Part shown: positions 56,193 through 64,000 of the stretch, piece after piece
How positions within the stretch are numbered: the first letter of the stretch is position 1
How the letters are laid out: the number at the start of each line of letters is the position of its first letter
Assembly (NCBI RefSeq): GCF_006715045.1
Contig: NZ_VFML01000001.1
Span: 3,564,501 to 3,628,500 of the forward strand
DNA length: 64,000 nt
DNA from: Amycolatopsis cihanbeyliensis
Lineage (GTDB): Bacteria; Actinomycetota; Actinomycetes; Mycobacteriales; Pseudonocardiaceae
Direction of reading: 5' to 3'
Made by a program: the position numbers and the translations under genes
The notes under the pieces: generated by a model
What the model was told of the DNA's origin: nothing
Databases searched by the model: none
The model's input: only the letters and a program-made list of their open reading frames with translations

Positions 56193-57032
56193 ATGTTCAG
56201 TATCGGAGATTTCGCCAGGCACGGCCGGGTATCGGTACGGATGTTGCGGCATTACGACCGGCTCGGGCTGCTACGCCCGGCCCAGGTTGACCCGTCCACC
56301 GGCTACCGGTCCTACGACGCTACCCAACTGTCCCGGCTCAACCGGATCGTGGCGCTGAAGGAACTGGGCTTCACGCTGGAGCAGGTCCAGTCCATCATCG
56401 ACGACGCGGTGAGCGCGGAGCAGCTGCGCGGGATGCTACGGCTACGCCAGGCCGAGCTGGCCGACCGGATCGCCGCGGACCTGGCGCGGCTGAGCCAGGT
56501 CGAGGCGAGACTCCTGCTCATCGAGAGTGAGGGCGCCATGTCCACAGCCGACATACAGATCAAGCGCATTCCCGGGGTCCGGGTGGCCGAGCTGACCGGG
56601 ACCGCGACCAGCTTCGAGCCCGAGTCGATCGGGCCGGTGATCCAGCCGCTCTACCCGGAGCTGCTGGCAGCGGTGGAACGTGCCGGGCTCGCCCCGGCCG
56701 GGCCGACGATCGCCTACTACGAGGACGCCGCGGACGGCGGTGTCCTGGTGCATGCCGCGGTCCCGGTGAACGCCGAGCCGAGCGCCGAGCACGACTTCAC
56801 GATCGTGGACCTGCCACCCATCGAGCAGGCGGCCACCATCGTGCACCAGGGCTCGATGGACGCCGTGATACCGACCGTGCAGGCGCTGGCCCGCTGGATC
56901 GAGGCAGGCGGCTACCGTTCGACCGGCTACAACCGGGAGTACTACCCGCACTACGGCGACGGCGACCCCGCGACCTGGGTGACGGAACTGCAGGAGCCGG
57001 TCGTGCCCGTGCGGGAGCACGCGGGGACCTGA
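56193..57032 (+). CDS. MerR-family regulator with GyrI-like effector domain
   Basis: A 279-residue BmrR/TipA-type activator. The MerR winged helix reads MFSIGDFARHGRVSVRMLRH, YDRLGLLRPAQVDPSTGYRSY. A coiled-coil dimerisation helix (~75-118) is followed by a GyrI-like multidrug-binding domain (~125-275). ACCGGAGGCGTC precedes the ATG. Its own promoter has the 19-bp spacer and dyad. No drug-efflux gene is adjacent, so other targets are unknown. Confidence 0.93.
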   Translation: MFSIGDFARHGRVSVRMLRHYDRLGLLRPAQVDPSTGYRSYDATQLSRLNRIVALKELGFTLEQVQSIIDDAVSAEQLRGMLRLRQAELADRIAADLARLSQVEARLLLIESEGAMSTADIQIKRIPGVRVAELTGTATSFEPESIGPVIQPLYPELLAAVERAGLAPAGPTIAYYEDAADGGVLVHAAVPVNAEPSAEHDFTIVDLPPIEQAATIVHQGSMDAVIPTVQALARWIEAGGYRSTGYNREYYPHYGDGDPATWVTELQEPVVPVREHAGT

Positions 57033-57073
57033 CGACCGTTCCGTTCAAGAAACCGGGCCGAGTTCCGGCCATC

Positions 57074-57982
57074 ATGGCTGCCATGGACGACATCGACCTG
57101 ATCAGCCGGTTTCTGGCCACACACGCCCGGCTGCTGGACCGCCGCCGGTTCGAGCTGTGCACCGGCGGCGGCTCCGCTCCCGTACTGGCCGCACTGGCCG
57201 CGTACCGCAACGCCGGCGGCGGCTACGGCAGCGGGCTCGAACCGGACCTGCGGTCGGCGAGCAGTCAGCCGGTGACCGCGCTGCACGCCTTCGAGGTGTT
57301 CGAGGAGATCGGTCCGGACACCGCGCCGGAGGCTGCGCTGCTGTGCGACTGGCTCGGCTCGATCACCCTGCCGGACGGCGGGCTGCCGTTCGGGCTGCCG
57401 ATCGCCGACCCCGCCGGCTGCGCGCCGTTCTTCGTGCACACCGATCCGAACGCTTCTTCCCTGCATATGACCAGCATGCTGGCCGGAATCGCGCACCGGG
57501 TCGGCAGGCACGACCAGGCGGTGCGCGAGCACGAGTGGCTGGCCACCGCGACCGGGTACTCGCTACGCCGGATCAGGGAGCTGGACGGCCGCTGGCACGC
57601 GCTGGAGTTCCGGTTCGCCCTGCAGTTCCTGGACGCCGTGCACGAGGTGGTGCCCGAGGCGGACGGCGAACTGTGCAGGCTCGGCGGGTTCATCCCGGTC
57701 TCCGGTTCGATGGCGGTCGAGGGCGGAGTCGAGAACGAGGCCATGCACCCACTCGACTTCACCCCGGAGCCGGGCAGGCCGCTGCGCCGGTTCTTCCCGG
57801 ACGACCTGGTCGAGGCCGAGCTGGACCGGCTCGCCGCCGAGCAGCACGGGGACGGTGGCTGGGATGTCGACTGGGGTGCGTTCTCCGCGGCGAGCGCGCT
57901 GGAGTGGCGCGGCTGGGCCACCGTGCGGGCGGTGCGGATTCTGCGGGCGAACGGAAGGGAACCGGGCTCGGCCCGCCGGTAG
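57074..57982 (+). CDS. terpenoid-cyclase-fold (prenyltransferase/squalene-oxidase repeat-like) protein
   Basis: A 302-residue helical protein with repeated Gly/Asp-rich turns typical of alpha/alpha toroids (GGGYGSGLEPDLRSASSQPV, LPDGGLPFGLP, QHGDGGWDVDWGAF). QxxGGW-like segments are the hallmark of this fold, but the DxDD or zinc residues of true cyclases or prenyltransferases are not seen. Function unknown. Start is ATG 57074 or 57083. The stop is followed at once by the second 21-nt repeat array. Confidence 0.78.
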   Translation: MAAMDDIDLISRFLATHARLLDRRRFELCTGGGSAPVLAALAAYRNAGGGYGSGLEPDLRSASSQPVTALHAFEVFEEIGPDTAPEAALLCDWLGSITLPDGGLPFGLPIADPAGCAPFFVHTDPNASSLHMTSMLAGIAHRVGRHDQAVREHEWLATATGYSLRRIRELDGRWHALEFRFALQFLDAVHEVVPEADGELCRLGGFIPVSGSMAVEGGVENEAMHPLDFTPEPGRPLRRFFPDDLVEAELDRLAAEQHGDGGWDVDWGAFSAASALEWRGWATVRAVRILRANGREPGSARR

Positions 57983-58078
57983 CCTGCCAACTCGGGTACG
58001 GGAACGGCAAACTCGGGTACGTGGGGAGCAAACTCGGGTACGTGGAGGGCAAACACACGTACGTGGGGAGCAAGCACG
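57981..58078. repeat. 21-nt tandem repeats, array B (reverse orientation)
   Basis: A partial unit (57981-57994) and four full 21-base units starting at 57995, 58016, 58037 and 58058. Each carries GTACGTGGRGRGCAAAC-type sequence. Their reverse complement matches array A at 24910-25014. The array begins directly at the stop of the preceding gene. Confidence 0.85.
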
Positions 58079-58210
58079 GCTGACGTACCCGCGGGCTGCG
58101 GGAGTACGTCGAAACGCGTACGCGGTTCGAGCGCCCAAGCCGACGACCGGGCCGCGGTCCGGACCGTAGCTTCCCTGGTGTCCTGATCTCCCGTTCCGAT
58201 CGGAGCACCG

Positions 58211-58390
58211 ATGCACAAAGAACGGATCCGGTTCGCGGTCTCGGCCGCGTACGTCTGGATAGCGATGGTCGCCTTCGAGTTCGAGACCGGCCACTGGGTG
58301 CGCCTCACGATGAGCGCGGTCACCGCCACGCTGGCGTTCGCCGCGTTCCTGCGCTTCCACACCGAGCGCGCGCTGGAGGTGCACCGGTGA
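58211..58390 (+). CDS. 59-residue two-helix membrane protein
   Basis: A short frame from an ATG with GGAGCACCG just before it. Two hydrophobic helices (IRFAVSAAYVWIAMVAFEF and LTMSAVTATLAFAAFLRF) are joined by a short loop. The stop shares GTGA with the next gene start. First gene of a four-gene operon with a membrane protein and a two-component system. No family recognised. Confidence 0.65.
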   Translation: MHKERIRFAVSAAYVWIAMVAFEFETGHWVRLTMSAVTATLAFAAFLRFHTERALEVHR

Positions 58391-58845
58391 CCACGAAGGG
58401 CAGGATGCGAGAGCGGCTGGGGATCTCCCCGCTGCTTGCCGGTGGGCTGGCCGCCCTCGGGGTACCGCGGGTGGTCGCACACGACCTGAGCCTGGTCGGC
58501 CCGGTGGTGAACGCCGTGCTGGTGTTCCTGCCGATCGCCGCCTGGGCGGCCGTCGTACTGTGGCAACGCGTGCCGAACCCGCTACGCACGCTGCTCACCG
58601 TCGGCCTGGTGTACGGCGTGCTGCTCGCGGTGACCCACCAGCTGCTGTGGACAGCGGCCTTCGGGGACGCGCCACCGAGCCTCGGCGGTAACCTCGCGGG
58701 GGTGCTGGCACCGGCTGCCGAGGGCGTGCTGCTGCGGGTTTTCGCGTTCGGCAGCAGCCTGGTCACCGGGCTCGCGGTGGGCGCGGCAACCGGCGCGGTC
58801 TGCTGGGTGCTCGCCAGGCTGATCCCCGGTTTCCGTCCACAGTAG
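58387..58845 (+). CDS. multi-pass membrane protein preceding the two-component system
   Basis: A 152-residue protein with about four membrane helices (LVGPVVNAVLVFLPIAAWAA; LLTVGLVYGVLLAVTHQLLW; then VLAPAAEGVLLRVFAFGSSL and ALVTGLAVGAATGAVCWVL-like ends). Function unknown. The GTG is coupled to the previous stop, and the kinase gene begins ten bases after its stop. It could supply or modulate the signal sensed by the kinase. Confidence 0.72.
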   Translation: MTTKGRMRERLGISPLLAGGLAALGVPRVVAHDLSLVGPVVNAVLVFLPIAAWAAVVLWQRVPNPLRTLLTVGLVYGVLLAVTHQLLWTAAFGDAPPSLGGNLAGVLAPAAEGVLLRVFAFGSSLVTGLAVGAATGAVCWVLARLIPGFRPQ

Positions 58846-58855
58846 TGGAACCGAC

Positions 58856-60037
58856 GTGAGGAGTGTCCTGATCGGACTGTCCACGAGCAACGAGCCGCAA
58901 GGCGCGCGCCGCGGGCTCGCCTTCGACATCGGGCTCGGCATGCTGGTGCTGGTCGTGGTCGGCACCGCGATCACCGCGAACCTCGAGGTGGAGGGGAGCT
59001 CCCCGAGCCCGGCAGCCTACGCCTTCGGCGCGTTGCTCGGCTCCCTGATGCTGCTGCGCCGCCGCTGGCCGGTCGGCACCCTGCTGGTCACCGCGGCCGC
59101 GTTGATCGTCTACTACATGCTGGACTACCCACCGGTAGGGCTGGCCGTGCCGGTGGCGGCCGCGCTGTACTCGGCGGCCGAACAGGGCAGGTTGTACTGG
59201 GCGATCGGCACGGCCGGGGCACTGCTGCTGATCTCCACCGCGGTGCGGATCAGCGAAGGTGACGATCTCGCGTACCTGCTCGGCTTCGAGTTCGCCGGTT
59301 CGGCGGGCCTGATGGCGACCGTCATCGCCCTCGGCGACGGGGTACGGTCCCGCCGCAACTGGCGTGCCGAGCTGGGCAAGCAGGCACGCGCGGCGGAGCT
59401 GGAACGCGAGCGGGAGGCGGCACGGAAGGTGGAGCAGGAACGCCTGCGGATCGCGCGGGACCTGCACGACCTGCTGGCGCACACGGTTTCGATCATCTCG
59501 CTGCATACCGACGTCGCCAGGGAGGCGTTGCGGGACGATCCGGACACCGCGCAACGCTCGCTGGTCTCGGCCCGCACGGCCTGCAGCGATGTGGTGCGGG
59601 AGCTGCGGGCGACCCTGGGTGCGCTGCGCGGCACCGATGGTGCACATGTGCCGGCCCCCGGCCTGGACCGGCTGGCCGAGTTGGTCGACACCGCCACCGC
59701 TGCGGGGCTCCGGGTGCGGGTGCGCACCACCGGCAGCCCGGCTCCGCTACCGGCCATTTCGGACGCCACCGCCTACCGGGTGGTCCAGGAGGCACTGAGC
59801 AACGTGCTGCGCCACGCCGATGCCCGTACCGTGCACATCGAACTGGACTACCGTGAGGATGCCGTGGTGCTACGGATCGAAGACGACGGCCGGGGATCCG
59901 GCCAGCAGCCGGACTCGGCGGGCTGGGGCATCGTCGGGATGCGCGAGCGGCTCGCGCTGCTCGGCGGGGAGCTGCGCGCCCGGCCGCGGCCGGGCGGTGG
60001 TTTCCTGGTCCAGGCACGGATACCGGAGCAGGCATGA
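58856..60037 (+). CDS. sensor histidine kinase (HisKA_3 type)
   Basis: A 393-residue DesK-type kinase. About five membrane helices occupy the first ~165 residues. The phospho-acceptor helix is ERLRIARDLHDLLAHTVSII, and the ATPase domain has an N-box (VVQEALSNVLRHADA) and glycine loop (GWGIVGMRERLALLGG). It should phosphorylate the response regulator encoded next, whose ATG lies within its stop (ATGA). Start is a GTG. Confidence 0.94.
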   Translation: MRSVLIGLSTSNEPQGARRGLAFDIGLGMLVLVVVGTAITANLEVEGSSPSPAAYAFGALLGSLMLLRRRWPVGTLLVTAAALIVYYMLDYPPVGLAVPVAAALYSAAEQGRLYWAIGTAGALLLISTAVRISEGDDLAYLLGFEFAGSAGLMATVIALGDGVRSRRNWRAELGKQARAAELEREREAARKVEQERLRIARDLHDLLAHTVSIISLHTDVAREALRDDPDTAQRSLVSARTACSDVVRELRATLGALRGTDGAHVPAPGLDRLAELVDTATAAGLRVRVRTTGSPAPLPAISDATAYRVVQEALSNVLRHADARTVHIELDYREDAVVLRIEDDGRGSGQQPDSAGWGIVGMRERLALLGGELRARPRPGGGFLVQARIPEQA

Positions 60038-60693
60038 TCCGCGTGGTGCTCGTCGATGACCAGCACCTGGTCCGGGAAGGGTTGCGCGCGCTGCTGGAAC
60101 GCGCCGAGGACATCACGGTGACCGGGGACGCGGACAGCGGGGACGCCGGGGTCGAGTTGGTCGCCAGGAAACGACCCGACGTCGTGCTGATGGACATCCG
60201 CATGCCCGGGGGCGACGGCCTGGCGGCGACCCGGCGGATCGTGGCGGACCCGGAGCTGCGCGAGGTACAGGTGGTGGTGCTCACCACCTTCGACACCGAC
60301 GAGCACATCCTGGACGCGGTGCGGGCCGGGGCAGCGGGTTTCCTGCTCAAGGACACCAGCCCGGAGGAGATGCGGGAGGCGGTGCGGATCGTGGCCCGCG
60401 GGGACGCGCTGCTCTCGCCCGCCGTCACCCGGCGGGTCATGCGGGCCGCCGCGGCGGGCGCCAGGGCTCCGGACGCCGCCCGGCTCGACCCGCTGACCGA
60501 ACGGGAGCGGCAGGTGCTGGCCAGGGTCGGGGCAGGCGAGTCGAACGGGGAGATCGCCGCCGCGCTGGTCATCAGCCCGGCCACCGCCCGCACGCACGTC
60601 GGCAGGCTGCTCACCAAGCTCGGCGCCCGCGACCGCGCCCAGCTGGTCGGCATCGCCTACGAGACCGGACTGATCACCCCCGGCGAGGGGTGA
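60034..60693 (+). CDS. NarL/LuxR-family response regulator
   Basis: A 219-residue regulator. The receiver has VVLVDDQHLVREGLRALLE, the phospho-acceptor Asp in VLMDIRMPGGDG and Lys in LLKDTSPEE. The LuxR helix-turn-helix is LTERERQVLARVGAGESNGE, IAAALVISPATARTHVGRLL. Last gene of the four-gene operon; targets probably include its own operon or transporters elsewhere. It converges on the small Cys-rich peptide gene. Confidence 0.94.
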   Translation: MIRVVLVDDQHLVREGLRALLERAEDITVTGDADSGDAGVELVARKRPDVVLMDIRMPGGDGLAATRRIVADPELREVQVVVLTTFDTDEHILDAVRAGAAGFLLKDTSPEEMREAVRIVARGDALLSPAVTRRVMRAAAAGARAPDAARLDPLTERERQVLARVGAGESNGEIAAALVISPATARTHVGRLLTKLGARDRAQLVGIAYETGLITPGEG

Positions 60694-60742
60694 GCCGGCC
60701 CAGGGTGGCCGGGCGGCAAGGCTTCCCGAACGCGCCGTTCAG

Positions 60743-60826
60743 CTATCCCCGGGCGAACTGGCAACCGCCGCAGCAGCCGCAACCGGGGCCGGTGCAGTTG
60801 CTACAGCCACATCCACAGCCACCCAT
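60743..60826 (-). CDS. 27-residue cysteine-rich peptide
   Basis: A tiny minus-strand frame with a good ribosome-binding site (GAGGAAGG eight bases before ATG). The product begins MGGCGCGCSNC and ends CGCCGGCQFARG. Eight of 27 residues are Cys and about nine are Gly. It could chelate copper or zinc like a mini-metallothionein, or be a ribosomal-peptide precursor. It lies 128 bases downstream of the WXG-type gene on the same strand. I know of no named family with this sequence. Confidence 0.55.
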   Translation of the reverse strand: MGGCGCGCSNCTGPGCGCCGGCQFARG

Positions 60827-60953
60827 CCTGATCACCTTCCTCGAACACGCGGCACCCCCGCCACCTGGCGACGGTAGGCCCCGCGTGCGCGGCGGGACAC
60901 CGCTCGACGAGTGATATATGCCCGCTTCGCTATGTGACCGGCGTGGCCGGTGG

Positions 60954-62525
60954 CTACTCGCCGATCACCGGCGGAGCGGTGCGCTGGTCGGTACCGAACA
61001 CCGAGTCCGGGTCGCCCTCGACCAGGTAGGAAGGCCGCTGGTGCTCCTGGTCCTCGCTGCCCTGGCCACCCCTGCCGCCGCCCATGGCACCACCCATCGG
61101 GCCACCGCGGCCGCCGGCCGCACCGGCCGCCGCCGCACCACCGGGCACGGCACCGCCGACCCCGCCTGGTTTGGCCATCCCGGACTGCGCCCCGGCTCCC
61201 GGGGTCGCCCCGCCGGAGGCCGCCCCGCCACCGGGCCCGAAGCCACCGCCGCGGCCGATCTTGCTGTTGTACTCGCCGCCGCCGGGGCCGAACCCGCCGG
61301 CGCCACCCATGCCACCCATCGGCACGGGACCCATACCACCGAAACCACCCGAGGTACCGCGCGAAGGGATGTTCGAGCTGGTGACGGGCGTCGACCGGTA
61401 GGAGGGCGTGGTGGAGTTGTTGCCGGGGTTGGCCACGCCGGTGTTGCGGCCGGGCGCCAGCGGTGGCATGACACCGCCACCCGGCGGGTAGGAACCCCCA
61501 CCGCCACCGCCACCGCCACCGCCGCCACCGGCACCCGGGCCGTTGATGTTCGGAATGGACCCACCGCCACCGCCCCCGGGTGGGATGGAGCCGCCGTAGC
61601 CGGAGGCATCGGTGCCGCCACCCGGCTGCGGTGGGATCCGCTGCTGGTCGTTGATCGCGCCCGGCTGCGGGCGGGTGATCCCGCCTTCGGCACCACCGCT
61701 GCCGAACGTCGGCGGCTCGGCGAACACCGGCTGCTTGGACGCGGCCTGGTACAGGTCCCCGTCGTAGGAGTTCATCACCTGCGCGGCCTGGGCGTGCGCC
61801 TCCTGGCTCTGCCGGTACCTGTCCATGCTTTCCTGCACGCCGGTGACCATGCCGAAGGGGCTGCCCGCCCACTTCTTCATCTCCTGGTCCCAGCTGAACG
61901 GGACCTCTTCCGGCATGGAGTTCTTCGCCGTCACCGCGGCGTTGCTCTGCTGGTAGAGGGTTTCCGAGGCGACCCGCGCGTTCTCCGAGTTCCCGTCCGA
62001 CCAGGTGGAGAGGCCCTTGATGAAGCCACGGGCCTCGTCGGCGGCTTCGCCCTCCCACTCCGACTCCGACTTCGTCATCGCCTCGCGCAGGTCCCGGGCC
62101 GAATCGGAGAAGAACGTGGACAGCTCGTGGTACTCGGTGGAGATCTCGTCGACCTGGTCCGCGTCCAGGTCGGTGGACACGTAGCGGAACAGCTCGGCGT
62201 GCGGGACACCCTCGTAGCGGGCGTCGGTCGGGGACAGCCCCTGCACGTACTCCGTGTCCGGGCCCGCCTCCCGCACCACCTGCTCGCTCTGCTCCATGCT
62301 GCGGTCCCGCCCGCGCGAGCCGGCCGCCAGCTGCGCGAAGATCCCGCCGAAGATCCCGCCCTGGCCGTTCGCCTGGGCCTGCTCCGCGGCGACGTAGAGC
62401 TCCTCCCGCTGCTGCGGCGAGAGGCCGTCCACGAAGTCCTGCTGGCCCTGCTCGGTCGGGTGCGAGACGAGCGCGTCGTAGAGGCCGGTCTGCGCGCCGG
62501 CCTGCACGGAAGGTTGCGTGGTCAT
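60954..62525 (-). CDS. WXG/PPE-like protein with glycine-rich tail (type VII secretion associated)
   Basis: A 523-residue protein. The N-terminal ~280 residues are helical, with a WEG (W-x-G) turn in TKSESEWEGEAADEARGFIK, as in WXG100/PPE-type secreted proteins. The second half is disordered and very rich in Gly/Pro, including a run of twelve Gly, and it ends in YLVEGDPDSVFGTDQRTAPP, VIGE, a tail recurrent in Pseudonocardiaceae. No signal peptide. It lies with a DUF3558 lipoprotein and another WXG-like gene. No ATPase (EccC) gene is in the window. Confidence 0.8.
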   Translation of the reverse strand: MTTQPSVQAGAQTGLYDALVSHPTEQGQQDFVDGLSPQQREELYVAAEQAQANGQGGIFGGIFAQLAAGSRGRDRSMEQSEQVVREAGPDTEYVQGLSPTDARYEGVPHAELFRYVSTDLDADQVDEISTEYHELSTFFSDSARDLREAMTKSESEWEGEAADEARGFIKGLSTWSDGNSENARVASETLYQQSNAAVTAKNSMPEEVPFSWDQEMKKWAGSPFGMVTGVQESMDRYRQSQEAHAQAAQVMNSYDGDLYQAASKQPVFAEPPTFGSGGAEGGITRPQPGAINDQQRIPPQPGGGTDASGYGGSIPPGGGGGGSIPNINGPGAGGGGGGGGGGGGSYPPGGGVMPPLAPGRNTGVANPGNNSTTPSYRSTPVTSSNIPSRGTSGGFGGMGPVPMGGMGGAGGFGPGGGEYNSKIGRGGGFGPGGGAASGGATPGAGAQSGMAKPGGVGGAVPGGAAAAGAAGGRGGPMGGAMGGGRGGQGSEDQEHQRPSYLVEGDPDSVFGTDQRTAPPVIGE

Positions 62526-62533
62526 GATGGTCC

Positions 62534-63136
62534 CTACCCCTCCGGTTCCGGAAGCTTCGGTTCGACGATCGCGGTGACCTGGTCGGTGATCTCGCAGGCC
62601 CGCTCGGCCCCGCCGCGCGCCTCGGTGATGCCGGTGACCGACACGTCCACCCTGGACGAGGGGCTCAGCTCGAGCGCGTACATGCAGTTCCCCCCGGCGG
62701 GGTGCGGCACCTTCAGGATCTTCCGGTCCCCACCACTCACCTTGCCGGGGATCTTCCCCGCGCCGGTGGCGTTGACAGCGGCCAGCCCGTGCTCGGCGTA
62801 CACATCGATGCCGATCCCCATCAGGTCGTCGGCGCCCTTCGGCTTGAACCAGACGCAGCCGGGTATCCCGCCGAGATCGTTCGGCTCCCCCGCCTCGAAC
62901 TCGCCGATCGAGGCGAGCTCGGCCGGGCTGAGCAGCTCGCACGGGTCGAGCGAGGCGGCCGCGCCGCCGTTCGGGGTACCGGTCTCACCGGGCGCGGAGG
63001 TGCTGCCGGGGGGCGGCTGCCCGGCGCCGTCGCCGGAGGGTACGGCGCTACCTTCCTCCGTGCCACCCGAGCAGCCTGCCAGCACCAGCGCCGCCGCCAG
63101 CAACGGCGGCGCGGTGTACTTGAGTACGGTGCGCAT
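62534..63136 (-). CDS. DUF3558 lipoprotein
   Basis: A 200-residue exported lipoprotein. The signal has lipobox LAGC (Cys22), followed by a Gly/Ser/Pro linker. The DUF3558 domain (~65-195) has paired cysteines (DPCELLSPAELASIG...PGCVWF and NCMY...RACEI) expected to form disulfides. Such proteins occur beside type VII secretion genes in Pseudonocardiaceae. Function unknown. Eight bases separate its stop from the next gene start. Confidence 0.87.
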   Translation of the reverse strand: MRTVLKYTAPPLLAAALVLAGCSGGTEEGSAVPSGDGAGQPPPGSTSAPGETGTPNGGAAASLDPCELLSPAELASIGEFEAGEPNDLGGIPGCVWFKPKGADDLMGIGIDVYAEHGLAAVNATGAGKIPGKVSGGDRKILKVPHPAGGNCMYALELSPSSRVDVSVTGITEARGGAERACEITDQVTAIVEPKLPEPEG

Positions 63137-63141
63137 CGTAC

Positions 63142-63615
63142 TCAGGACGCTCCCTTGCCCATGGCGTCCACCTGGGCGTCCTCGGTCTCGCGGTAGCGCT
63201 TGGATGCCTGCTCCAGCGCTTCCCGCACCTTTTCGAGGACCCCCCGGTACTGCTTCAGCGCCTCGGCGGCGCCTCGCTCACCGGCGCCGCTCTGCTGGTC
63301 GTGCTGGGCCACCTGCTGCCCGTACTGATGCCCACCCAGCTTCGGCAGCTGAGTCAGCTTCTGGCTGTTCCAGATCCGGTCGTTGAGTCTCGACATGACC
63401 TCGTCGATCGCCTCGGTCAGCGGCGCGACGCCGCGCTCGGAGATCCGGAAGCGCCCCGCCTTGGCCGCCGTGAGCATCTTGTCCGCTTGCCTGGTAGCCG
63501 CCTCGACGTTCGCCGCGTTGAAGGAACGGGCCATGGTCGCGTCCGCGACCGCACCGACGCCCATCCCGACGCCCACCGCAGCGGACTGACCCGGATCCGC
63601 CTCGAATACCGCCAT
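63142..63615 (-). CDS. WXG100/ESX-like helical protein
   Basis: A 157-residue, all-helical protein without signal peptide. The segments VEAATRQADKMLTAAKAGRF and NDRIWNSQKLTQLPKLGGHQ, then a long charged helix (VLEKVREALEQASKRYRETE) resemble ESX-associated proteins with a YxxxE-like end (YRETED). That motif is an export signal of type VII substrates. First gene of a three-gene cluster with the DUF3558 lipoprotein and the Gly-rich WXG protein. Confidence 0.7.
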   Translation of the reverse strand: MAVFEADPGQSAAVGVGMGVGAVADATMARSFNAANVEAATRQADKMLTAAKAGRFRISERGVAPLTEAIDEVMSRLNDRIWNSQKLTQLPKLGGHQYGQQVAQHDQQSGAGERGAAEALKQYRGVLEKVREALEQASKRYRETEDAQVDAMGKGAS

Positions 63616-63747
63616 CGCTTCGCCCCACTCCTCGCGCTGGTTGCCTCGGCCGTACAGCCTACTAGCCGGTCACCCGGTGTACCCACGATTCGGCCGGATC
63701 ACCGATCCCGGCCAGTATGACGCATCGGACGCACGCCCGGTTCCGGC

Positions 63748-64000
63748 TCACAGCCAACCCCGGTCCCTGGCGATCCGGGCCGCCTCGGTGCGGTTGCGGG
63801 CACCGAGCTTGGCCATGGCCGAGGACAGGTAGTTCCGCACCGTGCCATCGGCCAGCCGCAGGCGGGTGGCGATCTCGGTGTTGGTCGCGCCGTCCAGAAC
63901 CACGCCGAGCAACTCCCGCTCACGCTCGGTGAGCGGGTCCGCCGAGTCCCATGCGGCCATCGCCAGCTCGGGCGCCACCACCCGCTCGCCGGCGTGTACC
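63748..64000 (-). CDS. LuxR-family response regulator, C-terminal part (cut by window edge)
   Basis: The last ~84 residues of a regulator. The helix-turn-helix is LTERERELLGVVLDGATNTE, IATRLRLADGTVRNYLSSAM, and the C-terminus is RIARDRGWL, as in DesR-type proteins. The frame remains open to the edge (VHAGERVVAPELA), so the receiver domain and start lie outside. The apparent GTG start at 63981 is internal. Confidence 0.9.
   Translation of the reverse strand, partial: VHAGERVVAPELAMAAWDSADPLTERERELLGVVLDGATNTEIATRLRLADGTVRNYLSSAMAKLGARNRTEAARIARDRGWL

Noticed and set aside
57157..58083. 308-codon frame ending in KLGYVGS-type repeats
   Set aside because: It is the +2 shadow of the cyclase-fold gene; only the repeat part looks regular, and it is accounted for as array B.
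60690..60914. Plus-strand 74-codon Pro/Gln-rich frame after the response regulator
   Set aside because: It is the complement of the Cys-rich peptide gene and lacks a ribosome-binding site; the minus-strand ORF has one.

Overview
The window is high-GC actinobacterial chromosome, most likely from a Pseudonocardiaceae member (Amycolatopsis-like). The reasons are strong GC bias at third codon positions, many GTG starts, the glnX-glnH-pknG operon, an RGCVC-family protein, DUF3558/WXG-type genes, class III lanthipeptide genes and many TANNNT promoters placed for leaderless transcripts. The genus is inferred; no marker gene settles it.

Layout. 0-3 kb: a possible transposase remnant, a Glu-Asp-Phe tRNA cluster and small conserved genes. 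3-14 kb: a cold-shock gene, an L,D-transpeptidase behind a CRP-like site, a thioesterase, a membrane metallophosphoesterase, the glutamate-sensing set glnX-glnH-pknG, a two-component system and a second cold-shock gene. 14-21 kb: a SapB/AmfS-type class III lanthipeptide operon in ram order (synthetase, a 47-residue precursor too short for routine ORF calling, two ABC half-transporters). 21-24 kb: a BlaI/M56 locus with two matching operators and three small membrane proteins. 24-27 kb: an MmcQ/YjbR protein flanked by 21-nt tandem repeats, then tiny ORFs (one a 30-residue DnaJ-type zinc knuckle), a Nudix gene and a frameshifted XRE regulator. 27-32 kb: proline catabolism (PucR regulator, pruA, putB). 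32-40 kb: mixed metabolic and regulatory genes, a third cold-shock gene, an ArsR-acetyltransferase fusion and a PadR-GyrI fusion.

40.76-45.50 kb is a small integrated element in tRNA-Lys(TTT), bounded by a 38-bp direct repeat, with a GntR/UTRA regulator, an unknown gene, a rolling-circle type Rep and a tyrosine integrase. It has no recognisable transfer gene or excisionase. Two 14-bp palindromes lie in its divergent control region.

46-58 kb holds a TetR/ABC exporter pair with operators, an acyl-CoA synthetase, a methyltransferase, XRE, SDR, NmrA-like, EamA, LysR, M15 peptidase and MerR genes, and a terpenoid-cyclase-like protein followed by the second array of 21-nt repeats. 58-64 kb has a four-gene two-component operon, an unannotated 27-residue peptide with eight cysteines, a WXG/DUF3558 secretion-associated cluster and a partial LuxR regulator at the window edge.
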